64,000 nucleotides of DNA, from assembly GCF_963678975.1 (NCBI RefSeq), contig NC_089273.1:5472507-5536506 (forward strand), written 5' to 3'. The position numbers and the translations under genes were made by a program. This document shows, piece after piece, positions 12,459 through 23,339 of the stretch (positions are counted from its first letter, which is position 1; each line of letters opens with the position of its first letter). The DNA comes from Dysidea avara (taxonomy: Eukaryota > Porifera > Demospongiae > Dictyoceratida > Dysideidae). Below the pieces are notes generated by a model. The model was given only the letters and a program-made list of their open reading frames with translations. It searched no databases and was not told where the DNA came from.

Positions 12459-12916
12459 ACACACACGCACGCATACACACACACCTCACACACACACACA
12501 CATACACCACACAAACAAACATGCACATACACCTCACACACACACCTCACACACACCTCGCACACACACGCGCGCATACACACACAGAGTCAAGTCAATA
12601 TTGGACTAAAATTTCTGTGCTAGCAGTAGCCATGTGACTGTCATCTTTGCATGACAATAAATTCTGATACCAACGTATTTGGTCTACATGTTAGTTAGAA
12701 CTAGCAATTTCCAAGTAAAGAAGTTGTCAGGTTGTGTTTTTAACTACTCAACATTCTGCAGTTAGTGTTAAATTATCCACACCGGATTTGATAAACTTTT
12801 TATGTGACATAAAGTTAGGAATCCATAACTGTCCTAATAATTATAAACATCATGACTAGCAATGAAGTCTTGATGCATTTGTATGTACAAACTACACACA
12901 CACACATGCACACACA

Positions 12917-12965
<49 letters not shown>

Positions 12966-13143
12966 GCGCGCGCGCGTGCGCACACATACACACACACCTC
13001 ACACACACACACACACATACACAAACACACACACACACACATGCGCGCACACATACACACACACCTCACACACACAAATACACACAAACACAAACATGCA
13101 CCCACACACGCACCTCACACATACACACACGCACGCATGAACG

Positions 13144-13189
<46 letters not shown>

Positions 13190-13265
13190 CACACAACATA
13201 CACACACAACACACACACCTCACACATACACACACGCACGCACGCACGCACACGCACACACAAAA
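11816..13265 (+). repeat. Three tandem composite units: unique ~240 bp plus CA microsatellite
   Basis: Each unit starts near TTAAATTATCCACACCGGAT (about 11820, 12238, 12769), runs through GACTAGCAATGAAGTCTTGA into (CA)n and then, in the first two units, TATTGGACTAAAATTTCTGT and about 150 bp more. Units one and two are about 420 and 530 bp long, differing mainly in (CA)n length; the third ends in an extended CA tract with CG islands (12960-12980). The CA tracts create many spurious His/Thr and Val/Cys frames. The same unit in reverse order occupies 55820-57150. Confidence 0.9.
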
Positions 13266-13339
13266 TCAATATGAAATTTGAAGAGGTTGTAATCTGACAT
13301 ACCTCTGCATCACTGCATGCTTTCTGAAAGTATGTGTGC

Positions 13340-13515
13340 AGAGTAGGGGGTAACTAGTTACTTTGAAACTAAGTTACATAACTAGTTATTTACAGTAACT
13401 AGTTAACTAGGAATATTACTAGTTACATGCTTTATAGCTTGAAACTAGGAGTAACTGTCTGAAAAGTAACTAAGTTACAATTGTAACAATGTACAATTGT
13501 AACTAGTTACAATAA
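13340..13515. repeat. Cluster of GTAACTAGTTAC-type palindromes, left arm
   Basis: Repeated self-complementary words (GTAACTAGTTAC, AACTAGTT, ACAATTGT) alternate with AAGTTAC spacers. The inverted counterpart is at 55560-55740. It can form many alternative short hairpins. No coding role. Confidence 0.75.
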
Positions 13516-14080
13516 TTACATTTTAATTATAGGTAATTATGCCTTAAAAACAATTGAGCAAAAGGCTGTAATAAACCTGTTTTAAAATTCACATCAATTA
13601 TAGCTTACAGGAAACATGATTGATTAAAATGAAATGATAGCCTTAACTATATTGGTTTGAGTGTGATGCAATACAGTGTAGTCTATTAGATAGTATACTT
13701 GATTGGGAATAGATTGTACACTTTAAGTTGATACCTCTTTCTCTCTCTCCTTCCACTCCTCTAGAACATTCATACCACTGAAAAACAGACTAGGATATCG
13801 ACCTCAACCTTTAATGTGGAGGTAGGTCTAGACTTTTAAAGGGGGTGGGGGTTCCACTATCTGGAACATAAAAATTGTAGATTCAGTCCAACTTCCTAGT
13901 AGAAGTATTTCATATCAAATAATCTCCAACAATTAATTAAATCGTACCATTTAGGCTTGTAATGCACTTTATAAAGCCTTTAGAATATACTGCATGCTGA
14001 TGGTGCTTCACATACCGTACTATACTAATTGTATTAATATTATTATTTTTCTTAGCCCTCACTGTAGTTACTATTAAACC

Positions 14081-14915
14081 CAGGGGAGGATTGGAGAGTT
14101 TGGGGGCTGAAGTCCCCCCCTTTACTTTTAGGCTTCACTTGATCAATATGCTGAGTATTATAATGAAATTTTGTCTTAGCATAATTATATGATCACTAAT
14201 AATGCGGATACTCATAAAACCACCTTATAAACATCTTTCCAAGGTATTATCAGTGGATTTATGCTAAACTTTATGCAACAAAGGAGCATTGGAGGTGTAC
14301 AAGATCGAGATACTCTAATAGAGCAGTCACCTAACTACTCTAATAGAACATTCACTGGAAGCATATAGTTGGTTTTGTTATGGAATTTTTCCAAATCTGC
14401 CTGCATCTATACATACAATGAAGTGCATTGGTCTGTTTAAAGGGTGTAGTTAATATGTATGGCAATACTTGATTCAGGTACACAATTTCCATTGAAAATG
14501 CTCTCAAATTCAATCTTGTATTGTTCAAATTTCAAAATTTTCCACCTTCAACATTATTATTTTAACATGCACCTATTCAGTGTTGTGCAATTGTGAGAGG
14601 GGTGGATCATGTACTTGGTTGTCTGTACCTACTTAAACTTTTCCATTAACAAAATGCTTCAGAGAGCCATACCTATAATCTAAAGGCAGTATATAAAATA
14701 TCTACAGGCAGAAAATAGTATGAATTTTATGTGGAAATGTCTCCAGATTGCAGTATTTTAGTATCTATTTTTCAAAATTTCCTGGGGGGCCATGCCCCAG
14801 ACCCCCTAGTTCCAGTATGCTTCGCATGCTGGGAAGTGTGCTTTGCACCTCTACCCAAGAGATCAGTACCTTAAGTTAGCCCCCCCCCCCCTTATAAATC
14901 CTAGATCCGCCCCTG
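14081..14915. mobile_element. 0.83-kb nonautonomous element, CAGGGG termini, left-arm copy
   Basis: Left end CAGGGGAGGAT, right end ATCCGCCCCTG. Both ends run into G- or C-rich blocks (GGGGGCTGAAGTCCCCCC and a 12-C run). A 5-bp direct repeat AAACC flanks both ends (14076-14080 and 14916-14920). It carries one copy of the dispersed CTGCTCTATTAGAG motif (14302-14330) and the GGGGGGCCATGCCCC hairpin near 14785. The counterpart in the right arm is 53725-54582. Confidence 0.75.
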
Positions 14916-14965
14916 AAACCAGATACATACCCACAGCTGGGTGAAAGCTGGCTGTGGAAAAATTC

Positions 14966-14998
14966 ATGCTTTACTATTATTATTATTATTATTATTAT
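14966..14998 (+). repeat. (ATT)n microsatellite
   Basis: About nine ATT triplets. The right-arm counterpart near 53645-53670 is interrupted and shorter. Confidence 0.9.
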
Positions 14999-16300
14999 AT
15001 TGGCTGTATCTATGTTGTAAGTTTATTGTAACTTTGAAGTTAGTAGCTGAGTGAAACACTCTCTACTTTGAGTATGGTTTACAAGAGTTTTTAAGCTTAT
15101 GATCTTCTTAACACATTGTCTTGCAGCAAGAATCTGGTACCATTGACAGCTAAACAGGGATAACATACTAATGTGCATTACAATCACATAATTACAATGT
15201 TCTTAAATGTTTTAAACTCAATTATGTCAATATCTGAAACTGGTAGGGATTTCGATTGTTTAGGGTAGGAAGGAATACTTATACACATCAACTTTTGATT
15301 ATAATTTACTGATGATGAGTCTGTGACACCGGAGTTGTCAACTGTAAGCAGCTATCAATTATTACTAGGAAGTCCTTGTAATCTTGAAAAATTAGGTGTG
15401 TCTAGCAATTGTCTTCTGTTCTGGAGACCATATAGGCCATTTAAGATAGATTAACATGTTTGTAATACTGTTGTGTTGTTGACTAGACCTATGTCATGGC
15501 TTATTTAGAACAAATCTATCAGCTTGATGTAGTATACTGTAATTAGCTTTATTTTCATGATAAATTTTCTCTTGTGAAAATATTTTCATACGATTTGCAT
15601 GAATGACTGCTCTATTAGAGAAATTCGATCTCATGTAAAAATTTTTGTGTAAGAAATTTTCGTACAAGTTTTTGCATACGAAGATTTTTTTACAATGAAA
15701 AAAAAGCAAATTACGGTGATCTTGATTGTTGTGTCCCAGATGGCTGAGTAGTAGTAATAGTTTGTGTAAGTATCAATTTGAATTAGAGCATTATAATACA
15801 GATTCCTTTTCAGGAATCCGAGTCCGAGATGATTTGCCTTGCCACAGATGGGATTTCTCAAGATGGTCTATGGTGGATGTGGACTGTTACCATAGTTGGT
15901 GAGATATTTGACATTTTGTACATATTTACATATCATCAATAAAATTAATGTTCCGTCTACTTAGTCAATAATGCATGTTGTCTGGATCATCTAAAGAATT
16001 TCCCACCTAAAATGATAGTTACAAATGTGTGGCTCAGCTATGGGTCAGCAGCTTCAAATAAAATCATCATCAATACAGCCTCCTCTGTGAAGCTTTATAG
16101 CATGCAGATTCTCCCTGGAATACAATTATGTATATATTTAATTTATATCAACTGTGTGTACACTAACTCACTAAGTACAGACAGTTGATTTTTGCTGAAA
16201 TTCTTTTCTTCATTCTAGAATCTTTATTTGAAGTGGTATTAGTTCTCATTTGGAAATAAATTGATGGAGTCTATTGTTTAAACGTTTGATGGAAATACTG

Positions 16301-17930
16301 GGTAGTTCTATGTGTATCTTGTCCTTACAATACATCATCATTACATCATTGTGTAGTATATACTACAGTAGTAGGGAATATGTAGTTAATAGTAACACTA
16401 GTAATATGGTAACATGGGTAGCACCAGTAACATGAGTAGTACTGGTATCATGGGTAGCACTGGAAACATGGGTAGCACAGGTAGCACTGGTAACATTGGT
16501 AGCATGGGTAGCACTGGTAGCATGGGTAGCACTGGTAACATGGGTAGCACTGGTAGCATGGGTAGCACTGGTAGCATGGGTAGCACTGGTAGCATGGGTA
16601 GCACTGGTAGCATGGGTAGCACTGGTAACATGGGTAGCACTGGTAGCACTGGTAATATGGGTGGTTCTATGTGTATCTTGTCCTTACAATACATCATCAT
16701 TACATCATTGTGTAGTATATACTACAGTAGTAGGGAATATGTAGTTAATAGTAACACTGGTAATATGGTAACATGGGTAGCACCAGTAACATGAGTAGTA
16801 CTGGTATCATGGGTAGCACTGGAAACATGGGTAGCACAGGTAGCACTGGTAACATTGGTAGCATGGGTAGCATGGTATAATAGCTCTGGTAGCATGGGTA
16901 GCACTGGTAACATGGGTAGTACTGGTAGCATGGGTAGCACTGGTAGCACTGGTAACATGGGTAGCACTGGTAGCATGGGTAGCACTGGTAACATTGGTAG
17001 CATGGGTAGCACTGGTAACATGGGTAACACTGGTAACATGGGTAGCACTGGTAGCACTGGTAACATGGGTAACACTGGTAACATGGGTAGCACTGGTAGC
17101 ACTGGTAACATGGGTAGCACTGGTAACATGGGTAGCACTGGTAACATTGGTAGCACTGGTAGCATGGGTAGCACTGGTAACATGGGTATAGCACTGGTAG
17201 CATGGGTAGCACTGGTAACATGGGTAGCACTGGTAGCATGGGTAGCACTGGTAGCACTGGTAACATGGGTTGCACTGGTAACATGGGTAGCATGGGTAAC
17301 ATGGGTAGGACTGGTAGCATGGGTAGCACTGGTAGCATGGGTATATAGCTCTGGTAACATGGGTAGTACTGGTAGCATGGGTAGCACTGGTAGCACTGGT
17401 AACATGGGTAGCACTGGTAACATGGGTAGCACTGGTAGCATGGGTAGCACTGGTAACATGGGTAGCATGGGTAGCACTGGTAACATGGGTAGCACTGGTA
17501 ACATGGGTAGCACTGGTAACATGGGTAGCATGGGTAGCACTGGTAACATGGGTAGCACTGGTAACATGGGTAGCATTGTTAGCATGGGTAGCACTGGTAA
17601 CATGGGTAGCATGGGTTGCACTGGTAACAGGGGTGGCACTGGTAACATGAGTAGCACTGGTAGCATGGGTAGCACTAGTAACATGGGTAGCACTGGTAGC
17701 GTGGGTAGCACTGATAGCATGGGTAGCACTGGTAACATGGGTAGCATAGGTTGCACTGGTAACAGGGGTAGTACTGGTAACATGGGTAGCACTGGTAGCA
17801 TGGGTAGCACTGGTAACATTGGTAACATGGGTTGCACTGGTAACATGGTAACATGGGTAGCACTGATAGCATGTACGCAGCAGTACTGTAATTATCACAC
17901 AGCAGTACTGGTACATTATCACTTGTAAAG
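16301..17930 (+). repeat. 18-bp minisatellite, left inverted end
   Basis: Units GGTAGCACTGGTA(A/G)CATG of 18 bp, about 85 copies, with occasional unit truncations. The terminal 60-bp block is duplicated internally at 16664-16745. Because 18 is a multiple of three and the unit has no stop in most frames, several long spurious ORFs (up to 374 codons) arise on both strands. I do not treat these as genes. Confidence 0.95.
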
Positions 17931-18829
17931 CAAGTTTAATTCAAGACTTTAGCCAGTGTTCAATTCATGGGTAGCACTGTTTGGACACACATGCCAATAG
18001 ACACCACTTTCCCAGTCTCAGGTTATAGCTTATTGTAAAAGAAAAGTTTTTAACAACTGTAGCAGACTCTATCATGAACCGACTTTTACTTTAAGGCATT
18101 ACTAATGTCCATTTGATCCCATTGGGGTTGAAATAGCTCAAATACATGAGAAGTTATAATCAGTCAAACTGAAGGGTATAAAGGTCCCTTCCTTGCAGAT
18201 TCGATCACATATACACTTTATGTACTGTTATGGTATACCAAGAGTCCATAATCTAATACAGCATTTCTCCATCAAAAAGAGTCCATTGAGCTAATTAGAA
18301 GTGCTGATTGTTACCATATGACCACATTTTATTTATATTCATTCCAAAGAAGCCTTGTATTAAAGGAAGACAAAGAGCTTAAAGGGCTGCCAGGGCTGCT
18401 TACCAGCTGGAGGGCAGCCATTCAAAGACATTGGAATGTAATAAGATGGTTTGGTGGTAACCATTGGTTAATTAATTGATAGTTTGGTAGTGACCACAGA
18501 CCAAACCCCAGCAGACAGTGGGGTAATCTACTTGTATTGAAGTGCAAAGTGCTCTTATTACAGTAGTATCATTGAGTACCATCATTTAACAGGTATATAG
18601 TGAGTAAGTGACTGCATTTATACATACTCTAATGGATGATTTGAAGTCATAGATTATCCAATTATGAACATGGCTTGGCCCCAGCAGGTTCAGATAAACA
18701 AGGTCCCACTGTAGATAAAATGTGGTCATACAGGACAGAGTAGACATCTCTTCTTTCATAGACTTTTGATGAATACACATGTGATACACACACTTGATTT
18801 GTACATACATTAATGATACACACTTCATG
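17931..18829. other. Unique-looking stretch; nothing recognised
   Basis: AT-rich DNA between the 18-bp minisatellite and the 85-bp satellite. No domain-bearing frame and no clear inverted repeats. Short frames such as 18586-18828 run into the satellite words and lack support. Confidence 0.35.
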
Positions 18830-19985
18830 TACTTACGAGGAGTACCTTAGTGATACACATGTGATGTACTTATGATGTGAACCTTAAAGATACACTTGTG
18901 ATACACACTTCAAGTACTCACGATGTGTACCTTAGTGGTACACATGCGATGTACTCATGATGTGCACCTCAATGATGCACTTGTGATCACACAATTCATG
19001 ATGTGTACCTTAATGATGTACTCATGATGTGTACCTTAGTGATACACTTGTGATGCACACTTCAAGTACTCATGATGTGTACCTTAGTGATACACATGTA
19101 ATTTACTCATGCTGTGCACCTTAATGATACACTTGTGATACACACTTCAAGTAGTCATGATGTGTACCTTAGTGATACACATGTGATGTACTCATGCTGT
19201 GCACATTAATGATACACTTGTGATACACACTTCAAGTACTCATGATGTGTACCTTAGTGATACACATGTGATGTACTCATGCTGTGCACATTAATGATAC
19301 ACTTGTGATACACACTTCAAGTACTCATGATGTGTACCTTAGTGATACACATGTGATGTACTCATGATGTGCACCTCAATGATACACTTGTGATACACAC
19401 TTCAAGTAGTCATGATGTGTACCTTAGTGATACACATGTGATGTACTCATGATGTGCACCTCAATGATACACTTGTGATACACACTTCAAGTACTCATGA
19501 TGTGTACCTTAGTGATACACATGTAATTTACTCATGCTGTGCACCTTAATGATACACTTGTGATACACACTTCAAGTGGTCATGATGTGTACCTTAGTGA
19601 TACACATGTGATGTACTCATGCTGTGCACATTAATGATACACTTGTGATACACACTTCAAGTACTCATGATGTGTACCTTAGTGATACACATGTGATGTA
19701 CTCATGCTGTGCACATTAATGATACACTTGTGATACACACTTCAAGTACTCATGATGTGTACCTTAGTGATACACACGTGATGTACTCATGATGTGCACC
19801 TCAATGATACACTTGTGACCACACAATTCATGATGTGTACCTTAATGATGTACTCATGATGCGTACCTCAGTGATACACATGTGATGTACTCAAGCTGTG
19901 CACCTTAATGATACACTTGTGATGCACACTTTAAGTACTCATGATATGTACCTTAGATGATACACATGTGATGTACTCATGAAAT
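18830..19985 (+). repeat. 85-bp satellite
   Basis: About 13 units of roughly 85 bp: ACCTTAGTGATACACATGTG, then ATGTACTCATGCTGTGCAC, then TTAATGATACACTTGTGATA, then CACACTTCAAGTACTCATGA. Each unit is itself built from approximate 20-bp repeats around TGATACAC(A/T)TGTGAT, which is self-complementary at its core. Adjacent units alternate between two subtypes (GCTGTGCACATTAA and GATGTGCACCTCAA). Confidence 0.9.
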
Positions 19986-20116
19986 GTCTATGGTGCATTC
20001 ATTGTAAGTTTTAGAAAACTACAATATTTGTAACTTTCCTTTTTTGTCTACAACTTTGCATTCTGCTTTGCAAGTATATGTGACCAGATCTGTGATTAGG
20101 AGTCTTATAGCCTTTC

Positions 20117-20153
20117 CAATTGTGAACGCATCAAGTAAAAATGGAACCTTAGA
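20117..20153 (+). repeat. 35-bp inverted repeat, left partner
   Basis: AATTGTGAACGCATCAAGTA followed by AAAATGGAACCTTAGA recurs as near-perfect reverse complement at 22505-22541 (three differences). The pair brackets the 698-aa ORF and lies about 40 bp inside the left terminal repeat of the 7.45-kb element. Confidence 0.75.
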
Positions 20154-20286
20154 CATACTTAAAAAAACCTTTTACTTTAGACTCATGTTGTGCAATGCAT
20201 TGACTGTTCACATGCCAAAAATGGTAAGGATATGAGGTATAGAACCCATAGTTTTTCAGCCCATAACTGAAAGGACACACACGTCA

Positions 20287-22383
20287 TTAATTGATGACAA
20301 TTGTATACGTACATACAGTTATAAAAATGAGCCAACGTTTGTTTGAAATAAAAGTAGTGTACATGTGTTTAAGATTAGCAAGTTTGGTTGCTGATATTTG
20401 TTTGGTACAATTTTTTTCCTTGTTGGTATCATCTTCAGTGCATAACACATTTTCATCAATACTTCGATCACTTTGCAGGTGTATAGCAGAATTGGTATAG
20501 CTTCCAGTATAGCAGAGCTTCCATACTTTGCTGACAACCTTTCTAGTTGCTGAATTTTTTACAAACAGGAAGTCATAGAGGCTATGAATACCCGAAAATT
20601 TGGAATATTTTGATAGCTTATTTCGCCAGTCTGACACAATACTACCATCATCAACAATAACTTCGGCATAAGGAAGGATTACTTTTTGTAGCTCTTCTGT
20701 AGTAAATGCATCACTTTTATTGTATGTTTTTGAAATTTTTGAAAACAACAAATCAGGAACAAATTTGGTGTGACCTGGAATCATGAATGATACACGAATA
20801 AAATCTAGTTTATCTTGCTGAATCTTTTCCATAGCCCAAGCCATTGTAAAACAGTTTTTATTAGTGCTAGAAGCATTATTCAAAAACAAATGTACCCGAC
20901 GCACAAAATCTGGTAAACCAGCAAGGTAATGAGTGAGATAGGAAACTGTATGGTCTGTATTCTTTGGACTAATTCTTTCATCAAACAAGTACACAGCAGC
21001 TTTATTGGTGGCATGATTGACAATGCCAAACACATCGTGGTTGAGTTTCTGAAAATAGTAGGTGCTACCAGGCTGAGGTGACTCACCCCAGTAAAGAACT
21101 AGCTTTCCCATTTGGTAGTCTGCACTTACAACAAGGTTAAATTTGTGCTTCAATGTTGCTAATTCCCTATCCTCAGTTTCTGTAAGGCAAGGCTTCTCAA
21201 CAAACTCTAAAATTCTTTCCAACTCATCAGCACACTGTACAGTGACTTTATGATAGTAGTCGTGTGCTCCTTTGGCTTCTTCACGATGTATCTCTAGTGA
21301 ATGTTTCATACCACTTAATTCATCTTCCAAGTGCTTCAGATCATCAGGCAAGGTATCAGAAGATTGTTTCTTACGATTTATGGTAGTCTGTTGTGAGGAA
21401 ATCTTTGTCTTCATTTCTGCACAAGTATCACAATAGTCTTCTTGATGCAGACAAACCGCATGTTTAGGTCGATGCTTCTTAAGCCAGTTATGGGATGAAG
21501 CATTGGAACACTCTCCTTTGCCAGCCTCATGTTGTGATCGGTTGAATTCTCCTACAACTGATCGTCTAGCACGTTCTTCATAGTTGGCAATACCAGTTTT
21601 AGGAGTTTGTATTGTAGAAAAATTTGGAAGAAAGTAAAATGTTGGACCAGTAGAGTCTGCACTATGGCCATTCGGCTGACTGTTAACATCAACAAATTCT
21701 AGAAAATCATTCATAACACATGTCTTGGTATAATTAGATACTTTTCCACTGTTTCTGTGTCTTAAATGGGGAGTTCTAACATCAACTGTGGCAGATGGAT
21801 CAAGAAACCTCCACCATTTCTTAAAACTAACATCTAAACCTTCTGGCATCACAACATACTCACCAAGATGTTCCTTTTCAACTTCACCTTTTGACATACT
21901 CTGTAATGGCTCCTTAAACTGTATTCTCTTTATAACTCTTTGACGAGCAATCCTTTGCTTGGATATCCCAAAGGCGATTCTAACATATGCACAACAGAAA
22001 AGATAGTTCCCCATGGCGTCAAACATGTTCTCTCTTAACCAGTCATTCTGGCGCTTCACATCCCGATAATGTGTACCAGGCTTTTTGGGGTTGGGATTAA
22101 CCTTCTTCATTTTCTTTAGTTCAGTGCCTTGATGAACTAACTGCTTAAATATATCGGCATATCGGAGAAGAACAGGCTCACATTTTGAACAAACACTTTG
22201 CGTAGTAGTTCCCGCACTGTCGTCAAGGCTGGTCCCGCTGGTGTCATTAGAACTACCTTCTGAAAACGAAGTTTCCAGGGACGGTGTATGGCAGTATGGA
22301 TGCCTTGATGCTCCACCTAAGTAGCGCTCTTTTTGTTCCTTTCTTCTTTCCTTCCTTCTTGTTACTTTCAGCGTGGATTCCAC
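20287..22383 (-). CDS. Transposase-like protein, 698 aa, DUF7869-like core
   Basis: Intact single-exon frame with start ATG at 22383. A basic N-terminus (KVTRRKERRKEQKERY) precedes a Cys pair (C65, C68). A Cys/His segment CLHQEDYCDTC (311-321) follows and a coiled segment (about 325-395) separates it from the core. The core has SADYQMGK (420-427), LFLNNASSTNKN (499-510) and SFMIPGHTKFVPD (532-544). The last two blocks match a widespread animal transposon-associated family in which the usual sequence is D-N-x-x-S-x-N-K-N and GHTKF. Here residue 502 is Asn where I expect the acidic residue, which could abolish catalysis (from memory of the family, not checked). The C-terminal ~50 residues are less conserved in style. 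It lies inside the 7.45-kb TA-flanked element and is the best candidate for its mobility gene. Confidence 0.65.
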   Translation of the reverse strand: MESTLKVTRRKERRKEQKERYLGGASRHPYCHTPSLETSFSEGSSNDTSGTSLDDSAGTTTQSVCSKCEPVLLRYADIFKQLVHQGTELKKMKKVNPNPKKPGTHYRDVKRQNDWLRENMFDAMGNYLFCCAYVRIAFGISKQRIARQRVIKRIQFKEPLQSMSKGEVEKEHLGEYVVMPEGLDVSFKKWWRFLDPSATVDVRTPHLRHRNSGKVSNYTKTCVMNDFLEFVDVNSQPNGHSADSTGPTFYFLPNFSTIQTPKTGIANYEERARRSVVGEFNRSQHEAGKGECSNASSHNWLKKHRPKHAVCLHQEDYCDTCAEMKTKISSQQTTINRKKQSSDTLPDDLKHLEDELSGMKHSLEIHREEAKGAHDYYHKVTVQCADELERILEFVEKPCLTETEDRELATLKHKFNLVVSADYQMGKLVLYWGESPQPGSTYYFQKLNHDVFGIVNHATNKAAVYLFDERISPKNTDHTVSYLTHYLAGLPDFVRRVHLFLNNASSTNKNCFTMAWAMEKIQQDKLDFIRVSFMIPGHTKFVPDLLFSKISKTYNKSDAFTTEELQKVILPYAEVIVDDGSIVSDWRNKLSKYSKFSGIHSLYDFLFVKNSATRKVVSKVWKLCYTGSYTNSAIHLQSDRSIDENVLCTEDDTNKEKNCTKQISATKLANLKHMYTTFISNKRWLIFITVCTYTIVIN

Positions 22384-22504
22384 ATGTCTTAAACGGCACG
22401 GAAATATGCGGTAATTTTAATAAATATACCCAAATATCCGTGTAGTACGCGAAAATATATTTCTAAACTTTCCAAGTTCAATTATCTCAAAAAGTATAAA
22501 CGCA

Positions 22505-22541
22505 TCTAAGGTTCCGTTTTTACTTGACGCATTCACAATTG
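22505..22541 (-). repeat. 35-bp inverted repeat, right partner
   Basis: Reverse complement of 20117-20153 with three differences, 122 bp upstream of the start codon of the 698-aa ORF. It could be a binding site for the encoded protein or a remnant of an older element end. Confidence 0.75.
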
Positions 22542-22620
22542 CATATACTTGGTAATCCATAACTTGACATGTAAGTATGGTACCAGCCTGAAATTTGTTC
22601 ACTTCTCCTAACATAATAAT

Positions 22621-22941
22621 ATCTAATCCAAAACAGCCAAGCTGTAAAAAAAGTGTGCGGCCCTCAGAAAGGCTATGGTGAAAAAAGATGTGAAATCCAA
22701 GGTGGCGGCCAAGAAATGGCTGTGATGGTAGGTTAATGGTAAAAATTTTAATAAAGACAATTCAGGTGAATTTTTGTGCCGCTTCACAAAATTTACCTAA
22801 ATTGTCATTATTAAAATTTTTACCATTAACCTACCATCACAGCCATTTCTTGGCCGCCACCTTGGATTTCACATCTTTTTTCACCATAGCCTTTCTGAGG
22901 GCCGCACACTTTTTTTACAGCTTGGCTGTTTTGGATTAGAT
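22621..22941. mobile_element. Palindromic foldback element, copy 2
   Basis: Same sequence family as 834-1160 in inverted orientation, with arms of about 150 bp. The right flank (TTTCATTTCTTTTTGTATTT, then CTTTACTACAGGAAGAAG) matches the reverse complement of 725-833, and the minisatellite resumes about 350 bp further on. A different MITE (23090-23328) has entered the spacer here. Confidence 0.85.
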
Positions 22942-23089
22942 TTCATTTCTTTTTGTATTTGTATACCAGCTTTGGGACTTTTTTAACCTACGTTTTTTTC
23001 TTTACTACAGGAAGAAGGAAAGATGAAGTAGATGTACTTTAAATATTTTATCAGTCAATGTACAAATTATATATACTGTATAATACATA

Positions 23090-23328
23090 TTTGACCGCAT
23101 TTGCGAAAAGGGGTCTTCCACACACATCCAATTTGCCAACTTTGACAATTGATAACTTCAGATTGGAAAGAGCTATTGCCTTGATAATTGGACAGTGGTG
23201 AGCACCACTATAGCTGAATACATGGTGAAATTTTCAGGTTAATATGTTACTTGAATACTGAGTTATGGTCTCCAACGTTTACGGAATTGGATGTGTGTGG
23301 AAGACCCCTTTTCGCAAATCCGGTCACA
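23090..23328. mobile_element. 239-bp TA-flanked MITE
   Basis: Ends TTTGACCGCATTTGCG and CGCAAATCCGGTCACA form an inverted repeat of about 42 bp (continuing AAAAGGGGTCTTCCACACAC). TA flanks both ends (23088-23089 and 23329-23330). The block GCGAAAAGGGGTCTT is shared with the right terminal repeat of the 7.45-kb element, so this is probably one of its nonautonomous relatives. Confidence 0.8.
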
Positions 23329-23339
23329 TAATTATATTG

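Larger units (their letters stand above)
11816..16299 (+). repeat. Left arm of a long inverted duplication (part 1)
   Basis: This whole segment matches the reverse complement of about 52350-57150, in the same order: CA-unit array, ACTAGT-rich tract, a 0.83-kb MITE and the 15400-16290 sequence. The arm resumes at 34105 after the 17.8-kb insertion and continues to about 34477, matching 52345 down to 49386. Differences seen by eye are scattered substitutions and small indels, so the duplication is fairly recent. No gene is supported inside: the short frames at 15494-15861 recur in the other arm but have no domain or splice support. Confidence 0.85.

Noticed and set aside
11867..13274. His/Thr- and Cys/Val-rich ORFs
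   Set aside because: Translations of CA/TG microsatellites.
13340..13515. Possible CRISPR-like array of short palindromes
   Set aside because: No fixed spacer length or repeat identity and no associated genes; eukaryotic context. It is a degenerate palindrome cluster.
15494..15861. Pair of short ORFs, also present at 52782-53149
   Set aside because: Conserved only because the whole arm is duplicated; they overlap in different frames and show no domain or splice support.
16722..17928. ORFs of 357-374 codons on both strands
   Set aside because: They arise from an 18-bp tandem repeat without stops. Several frames are open at once and the products are simple repeats.
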